From positions 2,251,223 to 2,315,222 of the forward strand of contig NW_020313044.1 of NCBI RefSeq assembly GCF_003265705.1: a stretch of DNA of 64,000 bases, in the 5' to 3' direction. A program made the position numbers and the translations under genes. Below the pieces are notes generated by a model that saw only the letters and a list, made by a program, of their open reading frames with translations, ran no database searches and was not told the origin of the DNA. This DNA is from Callorhinus ursinus (taxonomy: Eukaryota; Chordata; Mammalia; Carnivora; Otariidae). Positions 46,379 through 57,114 of this stretch are shown piece by piece (position 1 is the first letter of the stretch; every line of letters starts with the position of its first letter).

Positions 46379-46419
46379 CAAATATCCTGCTGATGAGAGC
46401 AGACTCATGTTGAGAGGAG

Positions 46420-46615
46420 GGTAGCATAGTGCAAAAGAAATCACTGTGGTGTCAGAACTGGGTTGAGAGCCTGGCTACAACAAACTTTTTGACCTTGGCC
46501 AAGTCACTTAACTTCACTGAGCCTATTTTTTTCTTCTGTAAAATGGGGTAATACCAATTATTTCACAAGGTTGATTGGAAGACTGGATGAGATAATGTTC
46601 TCCCACTTATACTAG
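46420..46615 (+). repeat. MIR SINE (fossil)
   Basis: GTAGCATAGTGCAAAAGAAAT, TGGCCAAGTCACTTAACTTC, TTCTGTAAAATGGGGTAATAC and GGATGAGATAATGTT: almost complete MIR including the tRNA-like head. Confidence 0.9.
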
Positions 46616-46694
46616 TCTGGTGTTGGGGTGGTAACAGCTGGATCTTCTGGGTATAAAACACGCCTTGATGGCTTTATTAGAGAGAATATAGGTA

Positions 46695-46918
46695 AGACCA
46701 TGCATTCTCAATGAGGGCAGTATCGCCCCCAAGCAGGACAGGGAAATGATTCTTCAGGAAGAAAAATCTTAGATATTGTTAAGTTTATGGCCCTCCAAAG
46801 GGCCACAGTATAAGTAGATACACGGTATATCTGTGGTATTAAAATTCCATGGGGAGGGGACAATTAGGGGAAAAAGTCTCAAAAGGTGATAGTGAACAAA
46901 AGGTTGAGAATCACTTGA
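46695..46918. mobile_element. hAT-like DNA transposon fossil (probable)
   Basis: Begins GCATTCTCAATGAGGGCAGTATC and ends AGGTTGAGAATCACTTG, so the ends carry TTCTCAA / TTGAGAA in inverted orientation, as in mammalian non-autonomous hAT elements. No transposase. I cannot name the subfamily. Confidence 0.5.
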
Positions 46919-46924
46919 TTAGAT

Positions 46925-47085
46925 GTCTAAAGAGCTGACCCACTACCTTTAAGAACCTAACCACGCTGGCACCCTGATCTCACAGTTCCAATCTCTAGAA
47001 CTGGGAGAAATATATGTTTGCTATTTAAGCCACCCAGTCTATGGTACTCTATTACAGCAGCCCATAACTGACTAAGACACATCTC
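46925..47085 (+). mobile_element. MaLR LTR, 3' part
   Basis: CAATCTCTAGAACTGGGAGAAA, TTTGCTATTTAAGCCACCCAG, TCTATGGTACTCTATTACAGC and CATAACTGACTAAGACA are the 3' end of a MaLR (MLT1/MST) LTR. The 5' half is missing. Confidence 0.82.
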
Positions 47086-48019
47086 AAAGCCTAAAACAGC
47101 ACAGCCAAGGGTACTGTTAGGAGGATGAGAGCAGACATAGCCAGCCAACACAACCACACCCTTACCCACGCGCCACCAGGTGGAACCTGAAAGAACTACA
47201 AGTGTGTGCTGAACATATTCTGCGGCTCCTAGATTCTGTCTCCAAGGTGGAAAATAGCACAAGGAAGGATGCCAAGTGTAAACTCTTCCTAAGTCAGTAA
47301 AATTCTGGGAGAATCTTCACATGTGTCCTGAGCAGCTTCTATCTTTTACAAGGTTCTTACTCCAAAGGCAAACTCAATTACTGTTGATGCTAGGAATCAG
47401 GGGTTACCCAAAGCCCCACCTGAATGGCAAGGGGCTATTCTCCTCCTCCCCTACTCAGCAGTGAAGCCCTTGGTGAAAGAACATGAAGAAAAGGGCAGGA
47501 TACTGCTCCTTTAGACCACATATAACTAAAATAAGAAGCTCTGTGCTGTGAAAAACTAAGGCCTGCAGCTTAAGACTGACTCAGAGACGGATAAAGTAGT
47601 CATCCTTGCTCAGAAAGAGAAAAGATTAGCCTCACAAAGAGGTCTCCAAATTGACACCAAATCCAGGAGTTAGAGATGCCTGTGCTATAGAGCGTGAGCT
47701 AAGCACCAGCTGCGGCCCCAAAGAAAAATCCCCAGGAATACATGACCAAGGGGCTAGCATTGTAAGAATGTTTCGATTAGCTCTCCTGAAAAGAGGCTTA
47801 CTCCAAGAGACTGGCAGACAGCCTCTGCAACACAGCTTCACTGAGGAAAGGATAGAAAATGAGTGGGGGTAAAAAAAGACAAGAAGTAGGATGAGGTCAG
47901 AGCATGAATCGACAAAGATAACAGGATTGAAAGGCATTTACCTATTTGGAAAAAGATACAACTTGCCTTTAGAGACTCATTTTTCAAAAACTGTTCTCAT
48001 TAATAGCAAATCTTCATTC
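47086..48019. other. Unique non-coding sequence
   Basis: No gene or repeat recognised. Confidence 0.5.
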
Positions 48020-48101
48020 TTTGATGGTAGAAACATTTACTGCATTCCTATGTCATTAATGTGTTCCTCCTCACTTAACCATTCTTCCAAGTAAGCATTC
48101 C
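48020..48101 (-). repeat. MIR-like fossil, split (probable)
   Basis: CATTTACTGCATTCCTATGTC and the part beyond the SINE (CCATTTTTATGTAGTGGAAAAC, GACTTGTGCAAGATCATATGG, TAATAAGTGATAGATTC at 48219-48305) together follow a reversed MIR. Confidence 0.6.
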
Positions 48102-48104
48102 CAT

Positions 48105-48212
48105 TTTTTTAAAGAATTTTAAAGTAATCTCTACACCCAACATAGGGCTCGAACTTACAACCCCAAGATCAAAAATCCCATGCTCCACTGACTGAGCCAG
48201 GCAGGTGCTCCA
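48105..48212 (-). mobile_element. Older Can-SINE, short
   Basis: AAAGTAATCTCTACACCCAAC, GGGCTCGAACTTACAACCCC, CCACTGACTGAGCCAGGCAGG: about 108 bp of the older Can-SINE in antisense. AGCATTCCCATTTTT and CAGTATTCCCATTTTT flank it. Confidence 0.85.
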
Positions 48213-48310
48213 GTATTCCCATTTTTATGTAGTGGAAAACTGAGCCTAAGAGGTGACTTGTGCAAGATCATATGGCTAATAAGTGATAGATTCAAAACAT
48301 GTTCAACCAC

Positions 48311-48954
48311 ACACCAAAAATCTATTATGTCCACTTCAAAAGAACTTTTTATTCAACTGAAGACAAGTCGGGTGACAAGGTTGCTTTATCGAAGCCACTT
48401 GGGGGTAAAAAAAAAAAAGCCAACAGTATGGTATTATGTATTAATGAAACTGATCACTAACATGGCTCAAAAATGTCTCTGAAGACAATTTCAGAGGTAG
48501 ATTTTCAAAACTGCTTTGGACAATGACATATCACTTAAATAAGGCCACACTCCCACCACTCACACCTACACATACCACTCTAAAGGAGAACAGCACTCAA
48601 TGAAAAAGTTCTAGCATGCTTATTTCAAAACCCATGTTGTTAACTTTTCAGTTTTGCTTAATTAGCCTTTTATTGGGTCAATGAAACACACCAAGGCTCA
48701 AAGTTGGCCTCTGCAGAGAACAACTGGTCTCCAAAGACATCAGAAAAGGTCAAGAAAGCAGGAATCCAAGAACAAGGCAACTTTTCATTCCTGGGTCACC
48801 ACAGCTGTACTAACATATTCCCCATTCCCACCCTCTGTAAAATGGGGGCAATAAGTCTTTTCCGTAGCCAATTTCATCATACCACCACATAATTAGCATA
48901 TTAAATTCATTAAACAACCGAAAGAAAAACATAAATCTGGTGTGGCAACACCTT
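48311..48954. other. Unique non-coding sequence
   Basis: Nothing recognised. Confidence 0.45.
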
Positions 48955-48971
48955 AAAAACCTAAGAGCCAA

Positions 48972-49048
48972 GGGGAGGGGGGTGGAGGGATGGGTTAGCC
49001 TGGTGATGGGTATTAAAGAGGGAAAAAAAATAAATCTAGCAAAAAAAA
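48972..49048 (+). mobile_element. Miniature L1 3'UTR insertion
   Basis: Only GGGGAGGGGGGTGGAGGGATGGG, GTTAGCCTGGTGATGGGTATT and AAAGAGGG of the carnivoran L1 3'UTR are present, followed by A8, TAAATCTAGC and A13. The last ~140 bases of the usual 3' end are absent. The target duplication AAAACCTAAGAGCCAA is intact on both sides (48956-48971 and about 49050-49065). See findings. Confidence 0.88.
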
Positions 49049-49065
49049 AAAAACCTAAGAGCCAA

Positions 49066-49655
49066 ATTCTCAACTGAAACCACACACCAACTTACAATCC
49101 ATGTTATACATCAATCCTAACATCCTCATACCCTGGCTCCCATCAAAATCCTGTCCAAACCCCAAATCTGGCTATATTTTTATCAGACAACAAAAAAAAG
49201 TTTGGGTGGAGTGAGAGCTAAAAAGACACACAGATATAAAACAAAACATCTTTTACACTGTCAAAACAAACATTATTACTGTTTATAAACACATCGGTTT
49301 ATTTTCTTAGCAAACATTTAAGATTCATTCTCCTACTGCCTACCTACTCTGGGTTAATCTAACCCCTTCAATCCCCCAACGCAGTTTGTGGTTTTGTTTT
49401 GTTTCAGTGAGGTCAGAAAGCCACACAAGCTTGAATCAATGCCAGATATTTTAAATTTTTTAGTAGAAAACTGACATTACATATGGGGGGTAATATTTTT
49501 TTTTAAAGACATTAAACATCCCTCTAGCTTCTAGAGTGCAAAGAAACCCCCACTGGCCTCCCAGGTGTTAGGTGTTCTTTCCCACCTAGAGCCCCATTTC
49601 AGGAGCTCATATACCAACGGATTCCCTCCAGTCTTCCACAGGAGAGACTCTCAAA
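49066..49655. other. Unique non-coding sequence
   Basis: AT-rich, with TTTTGTTTTGTTTC near 49395 and G6 near 49485. No gene recognised. Confidence 0.45.
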
Positions 49656-49659
49656 GCAA

Positions 49660-49790
49660 GAATTTCAGGACCATCAGAAAGAGAATCACCCGGGGAGCAC
49701 TGCAGGTGCCCATACTCCACTTTAAATGAAATCACTGAGTAGAGGCCAGGGATGTACACAACCTCCTAGGTGATTTGAAAAACACCAAAG
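49660..49790. mobile_element. MER5A-like hAT fossil (probable)
   Basis: AGAATCACCCGGGGAGCACTG, AAATGAAATCACTGAGTAGAGG and CTCCTAGGTGATTTGAAAAAC resemble the two arms and middle of MER5-type non-autonomous hAT elements. Ends are decayed. Confidence 0.55.
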
Positions 49791-50094
49791 TCTGAAATCC
49801 GTACTTCAAAGACAAGTCTTCCATCTACCGGGAAACAGGAAAACACAAGTCAGGCGTGGAAATACGACGCGGGTCGAGGGCAATTCCATATGGTGAAGAG
49901 ACATAGAGGCCTCGGCCAAGAACCAGAATGTCAACAAAGAAGCGGTTAGATGCAGAAACTGAGGGTGGAAGAAGGAAACAGGGAAGGAAGATGAAACAGA
50001 GAATCAAAAACGAGTCTCGGAATCCCCACCGCCTCATCTCCTGGCACTTAAGAAAAGTTACTGGAGACGACCTGAACAGAAAAGGTAGGTAAAG

Positions 50095-50565
50095 CGACTC
50101 CTGGGCTGTGGCCAGGGTTCACTTGGTCGTCCCCGCTTTGGAGGAACGAGATGTATTTGGGGGGGGGGGGTCCTGTGTGGGGACCCCGGTACAGTGCTGG
50201 GAAGGCGCCGGGGCCGCTGGTGGGAGGAGGCCCGGACAGCGCCCGGAGCCCCCCGCCCAGCGCCAGGGCCGAGTGGCCCTCACCGCCCCTACCTTCGGCT
50301 TCCCGCCCGGCAGCCGAGGGGCAGACACAACCCCCACAATTCCAGGCGGCTGCAGCGGCCACCACCTCCCCATGCGCAGACGCGGCGGCGACCCTCTGAA
50401 ACTTGGAGCGCGCAGTTATTACGTCACTCGCCGTCTCGCCCAATTGCCGCCTTCCAGAAAGATGTGCGGCCGCCTCCCTCCCTTTCCTGCGGGCGAAGTT
50501 GTTAAGCCCCGCCTCTCTCCCCCGCTTCTGCTAAGTCCCGCCTCCTAGCGCCACCTCTGATGGAG
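50095..50565. promoter_or_regulatory. CpG island, probable promoter
   Basis: This is the only CpG-dense interval in the window and is strongly GC-rich. It contains CATGCGCAG (50371, NRF1-like), TTACGTCA (50419-50426, CRE/ATF), CCAAT (50440-50444, NF-Y), a NotI site GCGGCCGC (50466-50473), and GC boxes at 50251-50258, 50507-50513 and 50537-50542. No TATA box is evident. This is the architecture of a broad, housekeeping-type vertebrate promoter. The gene it serves is not recognisable; frames of 131 and 146 codons across it are the usual by-product of stop-poor GC-rich DNA. Confidence 0.8.
50293..50430 (-). other. Candidate first exon of a leftward transcript
   Basis: On the minus strand the sequence downstream of the CRE and CCAAT sites reads into GGGAAGCCGAAG|GTAGGGGCGG, a fair 5' splice site with the cut between 50293 and 50292. 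A good acceptor, CCTTTTCTGTTCAG|G, lies at 50072 on the same strand, and another with a long pyrimidine tract (TTCCTTCTTCCACCCTCAG) at 49959. From the ATG at 50373 the joined frame would stop after 34 codons, so this would be 5'UTR. The right end is a guess at the start site. Orientation and exon status need RNA evidence. Confidence 0.3.
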
Positions 50566-50939
50566 TGATTTCACCCTGTATCCCTCCGCCAGAGTGAGCG
50601 TCATCTGAAAGAGATCCCCACGGACCTGATTTTGCTTCCAAGCCAGACCAAAATGGGACTTCGAAGTTTCATCTCTGATTTCCCAACAGTCTAATTTCTT
50701 TCTAGCGGAAGGAACAACAGAAGGAAACCAGAGGACGTGAGGAGTAAAGATAAATCAAGCTGTTGCCACTCAGAATGGGATACATCTGAGTCTCGAGCAG
50801 TAAAAATAGTCCTTTGAAAATTCGTGCGGATAGGTCACCAGCAAGTCATTTATTTTTTATATTTATATACTGTGTGAATTGACAACTACCAATCATTTTC
50901 AAAGTTATAGTCATCCACAGCTCAAATTCTGCTCTACCC
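50566..50939. other. Unique sequence right of the CpG island
   Basis: GC falls back to background. No exon recognised. Confidence 0.45.
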
Positions 50940-51125
50940 CTGAATATCTCTTATGTGCCAGGAGCTGCATATGTATTTACTTCTAATAACTTCCAAAGAT
51001 CAGAACTGTCATCTCCTTTTTATAGATGGGGAAGCTAAGGCTCAAAGAAGTTGAAGAATTTGTACAAGGTCATACAGTCAGGAAGTAATAAAACTGAGAA
51101 TGTAAGCCAGATTTGGGTGCCTCCC
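50940..51125 (-). repeat. MIR SINE (fossil)
   Basis: ATCTCTTATGTGCCAGGAGCT, TTTTTATAGATGGGGAAGCTA, AATTTGTACAAGGTCATACAG match a reversed MIR. Confidence 0.85.
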
Positions 51126-52648
51126 AAAGTCCCCTTCTCTTTCCATGATAAGACCTACCCGTGACCGGAAGAGTTTAACCTGACTAGTAAAATGGACTGC
51201 TCCCTCAGGCCCTAAGAGTCCAGACACAGTGATTCCCGGACATTCAGGAGTGGAGAAAACGACAATCCAAACAAGCAGTAACTTCGCCAAAGAGCAGGTA
51301 TTCTCCAAGAGGAAACAATCAACCGGCCTCGAGTTCTTTTCCATTTCCAATGTATTATGTGGGCTTCTAGCAGTTGATCTACTTTGTTGACTATGTTTAC
51401 TTCAAACAGATGGGAAATTGACTTTGCAGCTGTGAGCAAACTTTGGTTAGTAGCCTGGGGAAGGAGAACAAGCCTTTGGGCAATAGTTGAGTGGGAAGTG
51501 CCAGGTTTTTTTCAGAAAGGTCTACATAGGTCACTTTCCTGGGACTGGGTGGGAAAGGACAGGTATCAGCTCACTTTTTCCATGGAACACCCAGGAGGCT
51601 AGCAAGAGTAGCCCAGGAATAATTCTAGCTTGTGTCACTGCCTAGTACCATGAGGATAAATAATAAATGTTCAAAAAATATCTAGAGCATCAATGGTAAT
51701 TCACAGAATGAATATATAAATTACAATCAAGTCTGATGCAAGTTATAAAAAGACATTAACAAAGTGCTACAAGACTAATATGCCTAAAAATATAATAAGC
51801 TCAAATGTTAGAATGAATAAATAAATGCATGGGCCAAGAGAAGAGTCCAGCTGGACACAGGAGCCTGGCTTCATTCTTGGGACAGATCTAACAAGATAAA
51901 GCGTGTGGGGAAAGGAAATTCTGAGTCCCACTAGTCCCCAAAACCTTTAAAAGACCTGAGAACCACCTTCCCAGGAGACCTAGCTCTGAGCTCAATCCTC
52001 CTCAGCTGCTAAAACCAGTGTGCAAGGCTAGGCCTAGGCAGACAGCCCCTACTTTCACAGCTTGCAAACAAGGAGGACCACTGTAAAAGTGAGAAGTTTG
52101 AAGTCCAGGGAATAGAGTGGGTGGTGGGATCACAGAAGTCTTCTGTTTCCTTCTACTACTCTTGGAATTAGGCAGAAATAAGTTTTAAATTTCCTTTTAA
52201 ATAAGTAAACAACAAACAAAAACCCACCTCTTCTTGCAGCTTTATCGGAGAGCTTTGACGATCCCTCTTCCACTCCTCAGAGGAGCAGAACCTTGCAAGG
52301 GTTCTGCAAGCCTGAGAAATAACCTTCAACCTGGCCACCATCAATCAAAGGAAACTACAGCATCCATCCCCAGAGCCCTGCTAGGCAGAGATTTAAATGA
52401 TCAATCTAGCCTCCCTCAATAAGCAAAATGTGTTGAGTAGATCATTTCTCCTCTGATCAGCCATTCTCAGGTAAGCTCCCATAAGCCTGATACCCAGTTG
52501 TGTGAAAGCATTCCTGGCATCAGGAATCAGCTCCCTGCTCTCTCTGGATGGGCCTAGAATGTTGAGCATGGGGGGCAAGAGCCCCAGCTCCCTCACCACC
52601 ATATTGTCCTGTCGTGCTTCCTCCTCTCTGTACCCCTCCCGCCTCAGC
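51126..52648. other. Unique non-coding sequence, 1.5 kb
   Basis: No gene or repeat recognised. The 90-codon minus-strand frame at 51078-51350 overlaps the MIR and has no features. Confidence 0.5.
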
Positions 52649-52649
52649 T

Positions 52650-52843
52650 TTTTAAAAATATTATATTTATTTATTTGACAAAGAGATAGAGAGCACAAGT
52701 AGGCAGAGCTGCAGGCAGAGGGAGCGGGAGAAGCGGGCTCTCCACTGAGCAGGGAGCCCGATGTGGGGCTCGATTCCAGGACCCTGGGATCATGACCTGA
52801 GCCAAAGGCAGACGCTTAACCAACTGAGCCACCCAGGTTCCCC
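52650..52843 (-). mobile_element. Can-SINE
   Basis: Antisense copy from TTTTTAAAAATATTATATTTATT to GAGCCACCCAGGTTCCCC. The tail motif is mutated (AATATTATA for AAGATTTTA). No clear target duplication, so it is an older insertion. Confidence 0.9.
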
Positions 52844-52914
52844 TTACCATACACTTTAAATCCTGCTGCCAGAAATCCCTTCTGGACTCCAGACATTTTA
52901 TTCACTTGAATATG

Positions 52915-53100
52915 AATACCAAGCTACATACCATCCATTGGCTATGGGGATACAGCTGGGAAATAGTCCCACTGGGTTCTCACCCTCAAAGAGTTCATGG
53001 TCAGATAAGAGACACAGAAATGTAAACAGATCAGATCAACAGAGTCCAAAAAGGACTATAAAACAGAAGTATTAACAGAGCTATAAGAAGCCCACTCAGT
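52915..53100 (+). repeat. Ancient mammal-wide repeat fragment
   Basis: GGCTATGGGGATACAGCTGGGA, CACCCTCAAAGAGTTCATGG, AAGAGACACAGAAATGTAAAC resemble the block order of 29985-30449. Confidence 0.5.
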
Positions 53101-53154
53101 TCACATTGCTGTCTTTCTTTCCAAATCCCTTATGTGAGTACATCTTTTCCCCAT

Positions 53155-53254
53155 TCATCATGTTTGCTCCAGACAGCCCTGTGAGGCAGAGGGGGCAGAT
53201 TTTATTCCCATTTTACAGATTTAAAAAAACTCCTTGAACTCATCAGATCTATGT
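53155..53254 (-). repeat. MIR SINE fragment
   Basis: CAGCCCTGTGAGGCAGAGGGG and TTATTCCCATTTTACAGATTT match the middle of a reversed MIR. Confidence 0.65.
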
Positions 53255-53462
53255 TTTCCAATATGTTAGCCAATAGTCACATGTAGTATTTAGATTTAAA
53301 TTAATTAAAATGAAATAAAATTTAAAACGTAGTTCCTTAGTCACAGTAGCCTCATTTCAAGTGCTCAAGAGCCACATGTGGCTAATGTCTACCATATCAG
53401 ACAGCTCGGATTATAGAACATTTCTGTCATCACAGAAAGCTCATTTGGACAATAGCACTTTA
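53255..53462. mobile_element. Non-autonomous DNA transposon fossil (hAT-like)
   Basis: TTTTCCAATATGTTAGCCAATAG, AATTAATTAAAATGAAATAAA, TTTCAAGTGCTCAAGAGCCAC, ATGTGGCTAATGTCTACCATA and TTTGGACAATAGCA are the landmarks of a common mammalian non-autonomous element whose two ends are partly complementary. No coding part. Confidence 0.6.
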
Positions 53463-54237
53463 GAGGTCCTGGGAGGCAGTGAGAGGACAGGAATGTGAAG
53501 TCAGAGCCCTCAGTGTTCCCAGAAAAGCTGAGTAGGGCCACCAACATAGAAGAAGCAAGAAGCTTAAGGGCACTGCCAAGGAGACCAAGAGGAACTGGCC
53601 TTCTAAACCAGGGTCCTCTACTTCCTGGGCTGCACTCAGATGGTGTGGGTTGCAGCAGCCACGGCAGGGAAGAAACCAGATGATTTCTACACTAAAATCT
53701 GGGCACATCTGAGCCCACATAAGCAGCTTCCTTGGGGGAACTCAGGAATTCTAGGTATCTCGACTCCGGGAAACATCAAGGACCCCAGTGACTGTATTTT
53801 CCCCTGTCTCTGGTTCATTTCTGAAGGCTTCATTAGCAGAAAAGAAAAAAATAACAAAACAGTCCTTGGGAAAGGGATGTGAGGCTCTGTATGGCAGCCT
53901 CTAACCTGTTAGAAGGCCTTGGCAGCTCCAGGGGGCTTCAGCCAGAAAAGTCAGTAAATTTAAGCTGCATTTGCTCTCAGCTAAACAGGTTTCTCTAGTT
54001 CAAAAGAAAAGCACTCAAAAGAAGAGACCTACAAGACAGACAAGATTTCAAAGGGTTCTAACCAAACAGCTCCCACTGAGGCCAGGGCAAAACCCCAAGA
54101 ACCATGATTCTGTCTCCAGAAACACCTTCAACCACACACCTACTCAGGGACACAGACATCTGACACAAATGCAGGCACCCACAAAGACAGGGAACCACAG
54201 AAACACACACACACAGTTAGGGCAAACACAGCTACAG
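53463..54237. other. Unique non-coding sequence
   Basis: No gene recognised. The open frame at 53971-54471 (166 codons, plus) runs through this into the LTR fossil, so it is chance. Confidence 0.5.
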
Positions 54238-54690
54238 CCCTGTTCCTGTTATCCACTGCTGCATAACCAAGCATCCCAAAACAATCATTTATTTAGCAGT
54301 TTGGGTAGCACTTGGCAGGGAAGAATCAACTCTGCTCTGTGCGCTGTCAGCTGGCATGGTTCATTGAAGGCAAGATGCTCACTCACATGGCTGGCAGTTG
54401 ATGCTGGCTGTCGATTGGGACCTCAACTGGTACCGTCAGCCAGGACACTGGCAAGTGGCCTCTCCCAATAGCTGCCTGGCCTCCTCACAGTTTGGTGGCT
54501 GGTTTCTAACAATGAGCATCCCAAGAGAACAAAACATAAAAGTGCATGATATTTTTATGATCTAGCTTCAGAAGTCACATAGCATCTTTTCTGCCATGTT
54601 CTATTGGTTGAGGGAGTCACAGAGGTCTGTCCACATTGAAGGAGAAAGAAAGAGAGATTATCTCTCTATGGAAGAAGTTGACATCATATG
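54238..54690 (-). mobile_element. MaLR/ERVL-type LTR (probable MLT1 group)
   Basis: Antisense landmarks are CTGTTATCCACTGCTGCATAAC, AATCATTTATTTAGCAGTTTG, TCAGCTGGCATGGTTCATTG, GGTGGCTGGTTTCTAACAATG and GCCATGTTCTATTGGTTGAGG. Diverged, with no internal region. Subfamily uncertain. Confidence 0.7.
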
Positions 54691-55994
54691 GTAAGGAGAA
54701 CATGAGGGATAGGATGTATCATGGCACCCATCTCTGGAAAATAGCCCCAAGCCCCACACCCTGGCACAAACACCCACAGTCATGCACACAGCTTACACAT
54801 CCAGAGTCATACACAGTGCACAGATATGTTTATACATGTACATAAATGAAAACATCTTGCGTTCACATATATGAACACGTCACATAATGCTATGTCCCTT
54901 GCCATGTATGTATTTCTTACATAATTACACAATTAGCTGTGTCTAGGAAAACATGAAAACATACACATGGAGAGTAGCCTTGGACATCAATCAGAGACCC
55001 TAAGGAAACCATATTGGGAGCAGATGGAGTATAACCTAGATTCGAGCTGTCCCCTTACCCTGCTCCATTTCCCCACCAAGAACCCATAGCTGCACAACCA
55101 TCGGTGTGAAATGCAGAATTTACTGCAGGTATCACAGGGGTGATGGAGGAGAATGTTAATCCCACACACCCCACCTGGAAGCCTACTTGCGCAGTTCTTT
55201 CCTCCCAAGTCCCTGTCTCACTTCGATCACTCCGTGAATCATTTTTTATCTTTTCTCTCCCTTGCATGGTATCCAGTCAGCCAGTTCACATCTCCGTCTC
55301 CTGGATTTTCCCTCAAGCCTCCAGACTCCTCACCCCTTTATCATACAGGGCTGTTCACATTTGCCCAGATCCATTAGAAAGGGTCAATGTAAAGACAGAC
55401 AGGCAGAGATTGGAGCTGGAACCAAGGTGGTCTGAAGACAGGCTACTCTCTCATCTCTCCTTCTCACAGGCCACCTGCCCTCTCGCTCTTGTCGTCTGCG
55501 TCACACCAAGATGTATGACTGGCCAAGATGGTTTAAGTCTCCATTCTAAATTTGGGCTGAGTCAAGTTGACTGGAATAGTTCATTGCAGTCTCGACCCCC
55601 ATACACACACACCTGGAAGATCCCAAAGAACAAGGCCACTGCTGGGCTGTTGTAGGGCAGCCTATGTGGGCCCTCTCCTAGTCCAATCTGTGCCTAACCC
55701 TACACAAGGGCCAGGGCTGCTTCTCCAAGCAGAGAGCTGCAGGAAGGATGTTGTCTGCTATAGGAGAATCCTGGGTATGATAGGCACAGTGACTGACTGT
55801 GCCTGCACCTGCTAGCACAGTCCTGGGTCAGTAAGCCAGTAACGGGGGAAGCCTTCCCTCCTCTGACACTGTCCCTAATAAGGGTTCCCAAGCACCAAAG
55901 CTTTGGAAGATCACATTTGGAGAATAAGGCTGGCTCTGTGGCATGTCTCAGAATATTAGATCATCAAATCCAGCATCATTGTCAGAAGGGGAGC
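54691..55994. other. Unique non-coding sequence
   Basis: 54730-54960 is a low-complexity, CA/AT-rich stretch with many short CACACA-like and TACATGTACATA words. The 171-codon plus frame at 55140-55655 shows no domain. No gene recognised. Confidence 0.5.
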
Positions 55995-56265
55995 CTGGAT
56001 TTGGGACTGTGGAGCAGTTTAAGAACAGGTTTTGGAATTGGACAGATGGCTCAAATCCTGACTGCCCCTCACTAGCTAAGCAAGTTGCTCTAACCATAAC
56101 CTACCTTACAAGGGTGTTTCCCTATCTGTAACATGGAGATAATCCTAGTATTCCCTTCAACAACTGTTATGGTGATTAAATGAGATAATATATGTGAAGC
56201 ATTCAGCCCAGTGCCTGGCACAGTAAGTGCTGAATTGATCTTAGTTACTAGTACTATTCTTTTCC
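55995..56265 (+). repeat. MIR SINE (fossil)
   Basis: AATTGGACAGATGGCTCAAATC, TGCCCCTCACTAGCTAAGC, GGTGATTAAATGAGATAATAT, CAGCCCAGTGCCTGGCACAG follow MIR from head to tail. Confidence 0.88.
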
Positions 56266-57044
56266 AGGCCTGCTGGTTACACGGACATGGTGCTAGAAGG
56301 TGGGTGAAGTTAAATCACACATAAATACACGTACGGATACTTAACTCACACAGGAGATCCTGCTTTATATTCCCACTTAACATTCTAACTAATTATCCCA
56401 CTGGCAGACCTACACATACCACACACACATTATACATCATGCCCAGGCTATATATGGGCTTTTGTGGAAAGGTTGGAAGAAGAGGTATTACTCACGCAGA
56501 CAAACCCTTCCTCTGGTCAAAAACAAGGCACACATGAAATGAAAGGTATGGGAGTGTCCCTGGAACAGGGGGTCTTGGGAGCTCTTCTGGAGAAAGCATA
56601 CTGCATTTTCTGGGCTGGGTGAGGATGACAAGTTGAATGTGGTTTTTCTCAGCAGCGTCTTTATTACTGCATATGTTGGAGCACACAATAGGCCAGCTCA
56701 GGCAGCAAGGGGCTGGCCACAAGCAACTCATCATTCTTATTTGTTTAGCTAGTGTGGCTTCCCATTTCCCCATGGCCTCTGCAGAGACACCCAGAGTGGG
56801 AGGCATTGGCACCAAGATCATTATGGAATTATGAGTCCGATCGAACCATCACTAGAGCCACTGTGGGGAAATAAATCTTCCCTGGCTAGAACTGGATTGC
56901 ATAGCCACAGGAACCCTATTTCATTCTCCTAATGCCTGCTTCTCAGTGATTGGCAGGGGTAAGAGATGGAGAGCCAGGTAAGGTTGAGGGGTCCTTCTCC
57001 AGGGCAGGGGATCTAGGGGCTCTAGCCTTGTCATCTGCCCACCC
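56266..57044. other. Unique non-coding sequence
   Basis: Nothing recognised. Confidence 0.45.
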
Positions 57045-57114
57045 TGGGCAACAATGAGAATAATAACAACATTAAACAGAATGTCGCAGTTTAGAAAGCT
57101 TTCTCAGGTATGCC
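57045..57114 (-). repeat. MIR-like fossil, first part (split)
   Basis: AATAATAACAACATTAAACAG and GAAAGCTTTCTCAGGTATGCC, continuing at 57312-57425 with CATTTAATTCTCATGGGAAGC and AAGGAAACTGAAGTGCAAAT. Together they fit a reversed MIR. Confidence 0.6.

Noticed and set aside
50048..50548. 131- and 146-codon frames on both strands of the CpG island
   Set aside because: Long frames on opposite strands over the same GC-rich bases are expected when stop codons are depleted. I recognise neither protein.
51078..51350. 90-codon minus-strand frame next to the CpG island
   Set aside because: It overlaps a MIR fossil and lacks splice sites in a sensible order.
53971..54471. 166-codon plus-strand frame
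   Set aside because: The second half is an antisense MaLR-type LTR.
55140..55655. 171-codon plus-strand frame
   Set aside because: No recognisable features; overlapping frames of similar length on the same strand argue for low stop density only.
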